From Lentisphaeria bacterium (lineage in GTDB: Bacteria > Verrucomicrobiota > Lentisphaeria > Oligosphaerales > Oligosphaeraceae), in contig JAQVUB010000230.1 of the NCBI GenBank assembly GCA_028699735.1, positions 1-5,193 of the forward strand: a stretch of 5,193 nucleotides of DNA, read 5' to 3'. Positions 1 through 5,193 of this stretch are shown here, piece after piece. The position numbers were made by a program, and so were the translations under genes. The stretch's first letter is position 1. Each line of letters begins with the position of its first letter. Under the pieces are notes generated by a model, which made no database searches, was not told the DNA's origin, and saw only the letters and a program-made list of their open reading frames with translations.

Positions 1-572
1 CTCATGGCCAGACCAAGACGGGAAACCATGGCTGCAAGACCGGCATCATCCAGCTGCAGAAAACCATCCAGGACTGCCACATCGGGCGGGGTTTCCGACT
101 GCACTTCCAGGCTGTCGGGTTTTGTCAAAGCTGCTTCCCGGCTCTCCACGGGATTGATCAGATAGTTTTTGCTTTTCAGCAGCTGTTCCGGTGAAATCTC
201 TCCAGCGAGTGCATAAACGGTTGCGGTACGAACCAGGGGGCGTTCCTTGCAGGTCAAAAGCTGCACACATTGTGCGGCTGAGTCTGCACGCTGATCATAT
301 TGCCCGGGCAGAAATTCGACGGCAAACACCTTTGCATGGAGTTCCGGAAGCAGTTCATCGTAGACAAAATCGCAATTGGGTTCGGAGAGAATGCTGTCGC
401 GCGCTGCAATATATTCGCTGTCGCTGAGTCCCGAGAGGTCATAGCGCTTGAAAATACGCAGAGCCTGCAGGCTGCTGAGGCCAGGAATGTCCCGCAGGTC
501 GACCAGCAGCTGCCTGGCTTCCACATCAAAACCGGGACGTTTCTCAACAAATACACGGCGTACCAAACCCAT
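1..572 (-). CDS. purL: Phosphoribosylformylglycinamidine synthase, single-chain, N-terminal part
   Basis: FGAM synthase catalyses the fourth step of de novo purine synthesis: FGAR + glutamine + ATP give FGAM in the cytosol. The frame opens at ATG 572 and stays open to the left edge (190 codons plus 2 nt), so most of the protein, usually about 1,200 residues in this clade, lies outside. Visible is the PurS-like N-terminal domain (about residues 1-85, opening VRRVFVEKRPGFDVEA), then a highly conserved stretch at residues 83-101 (FAVEFLPGQYDQRADSAAQ), ERPLVR at 110-115 and YLINPVESREAAL at 137-149. These are hallmarks of the clade II (Clostridia/Bacteroidetes-type) PurL, which fuses PurS-, PurL- and PurQ-like parts. 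The catalytic ATP-binding and glutaminase domains are not in the window. The start is supported by GGAG 7 nt upstream. The preceding gap carries a possible operator. No frame damage is seen. Confidence 0.95.
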   Translation of the reverse strand, partial: MGLVRRVFVEKRPGFDVEARQLLVDLRDIPGLSSLQALRIFKRYDLSGLSDSEYIAARDSILSEPNCDFVYDELLPELHAKVFAVEFLPGQYDQRADSAAQCVQLLTCKERPLVRTATVYALAGEISPEQLLKSKNYLINPVESREAALTKPDSLEVQSETPPDVAVLDGFLQLDDAGLAAMVSRLGLAM

Positions 573-579
573 GCCAAGA

Positions 580-583
580 CTCC
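580..583 (-). promoter_or_regulatory. Ribosome binding site of purL
   Basis: GGAG on the minus strand lies 7 nt before ATG 572, a canonical Shine-Dalgarno spacing. It fixes the purL start and contrasts with the large gene at 771-3665, which has no such site. A TATAAA lies just upstream (586-591), but used as a -10 box it would start the transcript almost inside this site, so I do not call it a promoter. Confidence 0.75.
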
Positions 584-602
584 AATTTATAGAAAAACGA
601 TC

Positions 603-636
603 GCATAAATAATGCCACTTGCATTAATATAATGCC
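603..636. promoter_or_regulatory. Possible operator: repeated GCAT/ATGC palindromes before purL
   Basis: The octamer ATAATGCC occurs exactly at 609-616 and 629-636, a period of 20 bp or about two helical turns. Each copy overlaps a palindrome. One is GCATTA-ATA-TAATGC (621-635, six-base arms); the other is a weaker GCAT...ATGC (603-615). The block lies 31-64 bp upstream of the purL start, where a transcription factor would act. Two similar dyads on one helix face suggest cooperative binding of a dimeric regulator, but no regulator is encoded here. The block is AT-rich and small, so chance similarity is possible. It does not resemble a purine riboswitch. Confidence 0.35.
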
Positions 637-770
637 TCACTGGTATAGAGTGCGTTGTCTCCGGTACTATGTCTTCTCCAACTGTCGGCGCTCCGGTTCC
701 CTGCCAGACGCCTTTGCCGCACTTGAGTGCGTAGACCGCTGATCCGGCGGGAGAAATCCTCGGATCTTTC

Positions 771-3665
771 TCAGCACTGCACTAATTCGCCACCGGAGAC
801 AAGCACTTGCCGAAGCTGACCGCCGTCGGAAATTTTCAGCGTGCCGGAATGGTGATCCCACCAATTGATGTTCAGCGCGTAAAGAGTCCGCGTTTCGTCT
901 TCCTGCTCGTACACTGCAAAATTGATATCGTCGCTGCCTTGCGCCCAAAGCTTGGCTTTTTCCGGTTCGATGGCTCTTTCGATTGCCATTTTCATGGCAG
1001 AAGTGTACTCTTCGACAATTTCCGACGGATAGCAATCATTGGCGAAAAACACCACTTCGCCTTTGCCGATGCGTCGGGTATAACTTCCCGACTCATGCTG
1101 CCAATTTCCCAGCAATTCATCCAGAGCCGAATCGGTGACATAGACACCGGAACCATTATGGATCAAGGAGCTGGACAAGTGACGCTTCGTCAGGATCAGG
1201 CTGCCGCCATTTTTGACATATTCCAGCATTTTTACCCCGTCTTCCGGATAATAGGTGTGCCAGCCGAGGAAAACAATCGCCCGGTAGTCTTTCCAATCAC
1301 CATTGAAAGGCAGCAAATCCACCGGTCCGTAAGGAGTGCCGGAATACCATCCCTGCGGAAATTTCGGACATGGACAGCGGTAAATCCAATCCAGCAGGCT
1401 GCGCGGATAAAAGAGCTTCAAAAGTTCAAAACTTTTCTCGGCATCTCCGAATTGCCACATTTCCCCCTCCCGGCACCATGCCGGCAGTTTCCTTGCACAC
1501 CATGCGTCGTATCTGCCCTGAATACACGCTGCAGGCACCACAAGTTTACCCAATCGCGGATGCGTTTCCATAAAGTCCCGGAACTTTCGGTGCGCTTCCC
1601 GGTGAATCTGGCAATTATGACTGAAACGGTTGTAATCCGCAAACCCCTTTTCCATGCGCCATAGCCCCTCCTCGGTATTGATTTGAGTCACCCCCTGGAG
1701 ATAACAGGTGGCAAGTGCGAGAAAGTACCTTTCAGCGTGTTCCGGTGTATCGTGCGGCGTGGAACTCCACTGGGTAGCCAAATGTGCGCCAAACCCTTTC
1801 GCATGATAAGTATTGGATGCCGCGCGCAAGGATGCCAGTGTCAATTCTTCCGGCCCATACATCTGTTCGGAAACCAGAAAATCATATCCGGCCTGAAAAA
1901 AGTAATGGAAAAGGGTTGATGGTCCGGAGTGTCTTTTGGATTCGCCCCTGCTGGTTGCCAGATTGTGGACGAAATCTTCCGCTGCCTCAAGCATATTTCC
2001 CGCATTGGTCGGATCAAAAAACCACCAAGCCCGATCGCCGTTGCGTTTGGGACGGGTATGCGGTTGAATACCGCCGTAATTTACTCGCTTGGCTAGAAGA
2101 TCCGAGTAGGGTTCCGGCAAAGGTTCGGTTTTCCACAATTGGTTTCCCCAGTAGTAAAAAGCTCCGTCATTTTCGTGAGCCTGCCTTCCAAGGTAATATT
2201 TGCCTCGCATCAATTCTTCTGGGGGGTTGGCATCACAGCCTGGCAATTCCCGGCCGTCTATCATCAGCGAATAGTACATGCCGTAGTCTTCCAGCAACGG
2301 AATTATTTTTTGCCACATGGCGGTATTGACAAAACGGCTGCCGCCCCAGCGGTAAGATTGCCGGAAACAGATGGCATTGCCGATATTTTCCGCGCAATAC
2401 CATTGGATAAAACGCTCCATTTCATCAATTTCACGGGGAATAAAAACCGAATCCCCAGTGGACAGATAGATCCGTTGATCTTCAGGGACTGCGGCAACCT
2501 TTTTCACGGTAAAGCTGTCAGAAAATTCTCCGCTGGAGAGGATGATCTCCATCTTGTCAGCAGCCAGCGGCGGTAATTTCATCACATGCAGACCCTTTGA
2601 AGCAAAAGTACAAGTGTCTTTGCCGCAGGAAACCCTGACATCATTACAATTCGTACGGAGCATCACCGGACAAGGTGAATTTTCCGGAATATTTTCCCGC
2701 ACTGCAATGATTTCAAAATCGTGGTTGCCGTACTCCAGCAAATCGAGTTGCTGCAGAAGAAAACCGACGGCATTGTCATAATCATTTTTAAAGGTTAATT
2801 TGACCTTATGCTTTCCCGGCGTCAATACTCCGGCAGGCAATTCGTGATCCATGCGCCGGACGATGGAAGTATATTTGCTGCCGTCAAAGATACTTTTTCC
2901 GTCGATTTCACAGGAAAATTCCAGATAATCCCGTCGGGAAAAATGGTCTGCCACATAGTTGTATTTTGCCTCGCGGTTCTGTGTGGGAGCCAGCGGCGGA
3001 ATGATATTGTCCCTGCCCGGCATGGTCAGCCGTGGAGAACCGAAACGCAGCATTCCGGATATCCCTTTGCCAATATGCAGATTTATGATGATCGCACAAG
3101 CATCATCCGGGATGGTATAATCCTGGACAAGTTCCTGCCAGGGAGTGCTGCCGGGAAGTATGTCCAAAACCACTGTTTCATCCGGTTCATCGAAAGTATC
3201 GTTTTCATGCCGTCCGTTTTGAGCGCGGTAAACCTCCATTACTGCCGCCACTCTGCTGTTGGAAGGGATCACTAAATCCTGGGTTTTCACCGGAATGGAA
3301 AAAGTACTGCGCGTGGAATTGCCCTTTTCTCCATTGGAAACTAAATCTGTGCGGAAAAGCTTGATCCAGGCATTACGCTCGTACGGTTCTGCATGACAAT
3401 GCGCCGCCAGTGCAAAAGTTTCCCGGAAAGAATCCCGGCGGGTCAGGGCGTCATCAATGCTCATGCTGATGCTGTAAGGGCTTCCCATCTCGCCCCGCCA
3501 CTTCCAGAAATAGTCCGGTTCACCGGTCAACAACAACGCGTGAGTCACCGGAAAGTCCCTTTTCGGAACCTCAAAAGTATATTCAAAAGTTCCCATTGCC
3601 GGGATAAACCCCGTCCGGTCCCCATTGACATACTCTAATAAAATCTCTCGATTGAAAAATTGCAT
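771..3665 (-). CDS. Putative large glycoside hydrolase, unclassified
   Basis: A complete 964-residue protein with no signal peptide or membrane segment, so probably cytoplasmic. The layout suggests a carbohydrate-active enzyme. Residues 1-390 are rich in beta strands and look like two or more accessory beta-sandwich domains. Residues 395-715 resemble a TIM barrel, with VSEQMYG (Glu600) and QINTEEGLW (Glu665/666) as candidate catalytic carboxylates. Residues 785-885 resemble the flavodoxin/GATase-like domain of GH42-type beta-galactosidases (YRAIVFLGW, MLEYVKNGGSLIL, GKGEVVFF). Residues 910-964 form a small C-terminal beta domain (LYALNINWWDHHSG). The domain order recalls GH42, but I see no family signature, so substrate and reaction are unknown; a catalytically inactive relative is possible. 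ATG 3665 is the first start after an in-frame TAA at 3672-3674 and lacks a good Shine-Dalgarno; ATG at codon 24 (3596) is the alternative. The frame is intact and ends in TGA at 771-773. Confidence 0.6.
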   Translation of the reverse strand: MQFFNREILLEYVNGDRTGFIPAMGTFEYTFEVPKRDFPVTHALLLTGEPDYFWKWRGEMGSPYSISMSIDDALTRRDSFRETFALAAHCHAEPYERNAWIKLFRTDLVSNGEKGNSTRSTFSIPVKTQDLVIPSNSRVAAVMEVYRAQNGRHENDTFDEPDETVVLDILPGSTPWQELVQDYTIPDDACAIIINLHIGKGISGMLRFGSPRLTMPGRDNIIPPLAPTQNREAKYNYVADHFSRRDYLEFSCEIDGKSIFDGSKYTSIVRRMDHELPAGVLTPGKHKVKLTFKNDYDNAVGFLLQQLDLLEYGNHDFEIIAVRENIPENSPCPVMLRTNCNDVRVSCGKDTCTFASKGLHVMKLPPLAADKMEIILSSGEFSDSFTVKKVAAVPEDQRIYLSTGDSVFIPREIDEMERFIQWYCAENIGNAICFRQSYRWGGSRFVNTAMWQKIIPLLEDYGMYYSLMIDGRELPGCDANPPEELMRGKYYLGRQAHENDGAFYYWGNQLWKTEPLPEPYSDLLAKRVNYGGIQPHTRPKRNGDRAWWFFDPTNAGNMLEAAEDFVHNLATSRGESKRHSGPSTLFHYFFQAGYDFLVSEQMYGPEELTLASLRAASNTYHAKGFGAHLATQWSSTPHDTPEHAERYFLALATCYLQGVTQINTEEGLWRMEKGFADYNRFSHNCQIHREAHRKFRDFMETHPRLGKLVVPAACIQGRYDAWCARKLPAWCREGEMWQFGDAEKSFELLKLFYPRSLLDWIYRCPCPKFPQGWYSGTPYGPVDLLPFNGDWKDYRAIVFLGWHTYYPEDGVKMLEYVKNGGSLILTKRHLSSSLIHNGSGVYVTDSALDELLGNWQHESGSYTRRIGKGEVVFFANDCYPSEIVEEYTSAMKMAIERAIEPEKAKLWAQGSDDINFAVYEQEDETRTLYALNINWWDHHSGTLKISDGGQLRQVLVSGGELVQC

Positions 3666-3747
3666 ACAAACTTAGGCGAGCCTGAAAATCATCAAAACAC
3701 CATCGTATTGCGTAAGTGAACCTGGGTAACAGAGGAATTCTTTTTGA

Positions 3748-3859
3748 ACAACGAAAAGCACGAAACGACCCGAAAAAATTTCATGGGAAGCAGCTTTGAA
3801 TGCGGGAATGCGTTGTTCATCCCATGAAATTTTTTCGGGTCGTTAGTGTCTTTCGTTGT
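3748..3859. repeat. Long inverted repeat (REP/MITE-like hairpin)
   Basis: The core arms, 3764-3788 and 3820-3844, are perfect reverse complements over 25 bp and enclose a 31-nt loop. An outer pair (ACAACGAAA at 3748-3756 with TTTCGTTGT at 3851-3859) extends the stem through a short imperfect bulge, giving a 112-nt hairpin. The left arm is made of repeating ACGAAA units. The loop holds two GAATGCG copies (3798-3804, 3806-3812). The flanks show no transposase and no clear target-site duplication. In the direction of transcription the stem is followed by TTCAAAAAGAA, not a T-run, so a simple intrinsic terminator is unlikely, although such a stem could still halt or stabilise the oxidoreductase transcript. 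A dispersed genomic repeat of the REP/BIME or MITE kind is the preferred reading. Confidence 0.75.
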
Positions 3860-3937
3860 AATAAAATACCACTGCCACCCAGCTTTGCTGACGCATCACA
3901 ACACCATATCCTTCTGAGAGCAATCCACAAGAAAAAG

Positions 3938-3958
3938 CTGTTCCCTGTCCTCTGTCAC
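3938..3958. repeat. Three degenerate 7-nt tandem units
   Basis: CTGTTCC, CTGTCCT and CTGTCAC follow each other without gaps, starting 5 nt from the oxidoreductase stop codon. They fit a degenerate heptamer tandem repeat. With only three units it may be chance. No hairpin forms from it. Confidence 0.4.
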
Positions 3959-3962
3959 CCTT

Positions 3963-5193
3963 TCACGCAAAAAAGTGCCGGTTGACGGTGGCAATGCCGC
4001 TGATCAGGGTTCCGACAATGCCCACAAGCCCCTGATCCGTACCACAAAGAAACAAGTTTTTCAGTGAACAGGTCCCATTGCTGAATTTATCAGGACTGCC
4101 ATAGATGCTGCCATTCAGGTGCCCGCTATAGCGAAAAACCGTCTTTGGCGTCATCACTTCAGCGGAAAGGATGGACTCCGCAAGCCCGGGCCAGGAAGCG
4201 GCAAGAATCTCCTTCTGCCGCAACAGTACCGCATTTTTCGCTTGCAGGTTGGCTTCCGGAGAAAGATTTAACCAGTACGCCGGATTTGCCAGATGAGTCA
4301 TTCGCAACTGCCGGGCGGCTGGAATTTCCTCACAACCCCGGTAATTCCCTGGCATGCAATAGACCTGACTGTCAAAATCGACAGGCTCTTCCGGGGGAGC
4401 ATAGCGGAAAAATGCTTTTCCGCTGCGGAAAAGCGTACAGGCTTTGATGCCAAAACAGGCCGGAGGCTGCGCGAGTGAGAAGATGGTTTCCAGAAATCCG
4501 ATCTGACCGGGTTTGGCAGTGAGCCACTCCGGAGGAGGGGTATCGCAGAGGCTGGCCGTTTCCCGGGCACCAATGCAGGAAATAAAAACATTGGCCTGAT
4601 GAGTTTGCCCTTTGTCATCGGTAACGGACGTTATCTGCTGTCCATCCCCATGAATCGCAGCGATTCCGTTGTTAAGGGTCAGCTCCCCCCCCGCAGAACG
4701 GATCCGCTCAACCAGAGTCTGGATCAGCCCTTTCATACCTGCCTTTGGACGGGAAAAACCCTCGAGGTAAATACTGTGAAACATGATACAGAACTGCTTG
4801 AAATCCATGTCTTCAACACAGGGATTTCCGTAATACATCAGCGGCATAAACAAGATTTCCTGCAAAGCCTCTGAAGTCAGATAGGAAGAAACCACCTTCC
4901 GGGCGGACTGAAACGGAGCCTGTGAAGCAAAACAGTCCGAAGTCCGGATGTATTCCGCCAGGCGCCGGAAACCTTCTGCCTGATCCGGAAATTTCTCGTT
5001 GATCTCGTTGCTGAATGCGGCAAAATCATTGCTCATGCGCAGTTGATGCCCGGGAAATTCAACCAGGGAATACGTTTGCGGTCGGAGATCCAGGTCTTCA
5101 CGGCGCAGGCGCAACTGCCGAAGCATTTTATTCAGAGGTGCACCACGCTGCCCAGCCGCTACATAATTGGTCAGGGCATGCAAGCCGACATCG
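3963..5193 (-). CDS. FAD-dependent oxidoreductase, phytoene desaturase/isomerase-like, N-terminus missing
   Basis: A flavin-dependent oxidoreductase of the CrtI/carotenoid-isomerase-like amine oxidase superfamily. The frame is open to the right edge (about 410 residues visible), so the N-terminal GxGxxG dinucleotide-binding motif lies outside. The visible part begins DVGLHALTNYV, matching the 'D.G.H' stretch that follows the first FAD-binding segment in this family, so perhaps 40-60 residues are missing. Counting from TTG 5183 as residue 1: PKAGMKGLIQTLVERIRSAGG at about 146-166 and the following NNGIAAIHGDG are the family's middle nucleotide-binding-domain segment; HLNGSIYG (355-362) precedes the C-terminal FAD-contact motif NLFLCGTDQGLVGIVG (376-391), then SGIATVNRHFFA. 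The TTG at 5183 is internal to the open frame and unlikely to be the true start. Substrate cannot be told: members desaturate or isomerise carotenoids, retinoids or other polyenes, and no carotenoid gene is adjacent. It ends in TGA at 3963-3965. Confidence 0.85.
   Translation of the reverse strand, partial: DVGLHALTNYVAAGQRGAPLNKMLRQLRLRREDLDLRPQTYSLVEFPGHQLRMSNDFAAFSNEINEKFPDQAEGFRRLAEYIRTSDCFASQAPFQSARKVVSSYLTSEALQEILFMPLMYYGNPCVEDMDFKQFCIMFHSIYLEGFSRPKAGMKGLIQTLVERIRSAGGELTLNNGIAAIHGDGQQITSVTDDKGQTHQANVFISCIGARETASLCDTPPPEWLTAKPGQIGFLETIFSLAQPPACFGIKACTLFRSGKAFFRYAPPEEPVDFDSQVYCMPGNYRGCEEIPAARQLRMTHLANPAYWLNLSPEANLQAKNAVLLRQKEILAASWPGLAESILSAEVMTPKTVFRYSGHLNGSIYGSPDKFSNGTCSLKNLFLCGTDQGLVGIVGTLISGIATVNRHFFA

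Larger units (their letters stand above)
573..770. other. Intergenic region between the hydrolase and purL
   Basis: This 198-nt gap contains no supportable gene. Its hydrolase-proximal part (about 655-770) is GC-rich and has small inverted repeats: a perfect 14-nt hairpin at 718-731 (CGCAC stems, 4-nt loop) and GATCCG/CGGATC arms at 741-746 and 761-766. CTCCGGT recurs at 659-665 and 691-697. Neither hairpin is followed by a T-run on either strand, so neither is a standard intrinsic terminator for the hydrolase. The purL-proximal part (573-640) is AT-rich and holds the purL ribosome site and the palindrome block. No tRNA or known riboswitch core was recognised by eye. Confidence 0.6.
3666..3962. 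other. Intergenic region between the oxidoreductase and the hydrolase
   Basis: This 297-nt gap separates two same-strand genes. It carries a long inverted repeat (3748-3859), a short 7-nt repeat run next to the oxidoreductase stop (3938-3958), and about 80 nt (3666-3747) directly before the hydrolase in which I find no convincing -10/-35 pair. The only gene-sized frame, a 61-codon plus-strand frame at 3800-3985, starts inside the inverted repeat and runs into the oxidoreductase, so it is not credible. Confidence 0.6.

Noticed and set aside
586..591. TATAAA as the purL -10 box
   Set aside because: Transcription would begin at or inside the Shine-Dalgarno, and there is no matching -35 element at 17 bp.
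254..608. Overlapping frames on both strands (107 codons minus, 102 codons plus)
   Set aside because: Both overlap the purL frame, which matches a well-conserved family. Neither has recognisable motifs.
718..731. Perfect CGCAC/GTGCG hairpin as a terminator for the hydrolase
   Set aside because: No T-run follows on either strand, and the stem is only five to six pairs.
588..770. A roughly 60-codon open minus-strand frame in the hydrolase-purL gap
   Set aside because: It has no ATG start and no ribosome site, and the predicted peptide is not recognisable. An open run this short is expected by chance.
807..1664. 285-codon plus-strand open frame
   Set aside because: It lies wholly antisense within the intact hydrolase gene and has no recognisable domain. 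Its protein has the composition of a shadow frame.
3748..3859. Inverted repeat as a CRISPR unit or an insertion-sequence end
   Set aside because: It is a single hairpin without repeated spacers, and no transposase frame or clear target duplication is visible nearby.
3800..3985. 61-codon plus-strand frame
   Set aside because: It begins within the inverted repeat and runs into the oxidoreductase 3' end. Frames of this kind arise from the repeat itself.

Overview
The window holds three protein-coding genes, all on the minus strand. Two are cut by the window edges. From right to left, which is the direction of transcription, they are: (i) a phytoene-desaturase/carotenoid-isomerase-like FAD oxidoreductase missing its N-terminus (3963-5193); (ii) a complete 964-residue protein that looks like an unclassified glycoside hydrolase (771-3665); and (iii) the first 190 codons of a long single-chain phosphoribosylformylglycinamidine synthase, purL (1-572). 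Only the purL call is strong enough to name a gene. The other long open frames, including a 285-codon plus-strand frame at 807-1664, are shadows of these genes.

The two intergenic gaps carry non-coding structure. The gap between the oxidoreductase and the hydrolase (3666-3962) contains a 112-nt inverted repeat with a perfect 25-bp core stem (3764-3788 with 3820-3844), built on ACGAAA-type units. It also contains a short run of three 7-nt CTGTYCC-like units (3938-3958). The gap between the hydrolase and purL (573-770) contains small hairpins and, closer to purL, an exact 8-bp direct repeat spaced 20 bp that overlaps two GCAT...ATGC palindromes. This last arrangement looks like an operator.

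The organism is a bacterium of mid GC content. The clade II single-chain PurL (the type seen in Clostridia, Bacteroidetes and some PVC bacteria), the very large signal-less hydrolase with a beta-sandwich / barrel / flavodoxin-like layout, and the TTTCGT-type dispersed repeat together suggest a Lentisphaerota/Kiritimatiellota-like (PVC) lineage. This is a low-confidence inference, because no rRNA or other marker is present.

The three genes share orientation but not an obvious pathway. Gaps of 198 and 297 nt with internal structure argue against a tight operon. No CRISPR array, tRNA, rRNA, transposase or phage gene is visible. I do not see a clear new multi-gene system. The items most worth a second look are the unclassified hydrolase and the inverted-repeat element in front of it.
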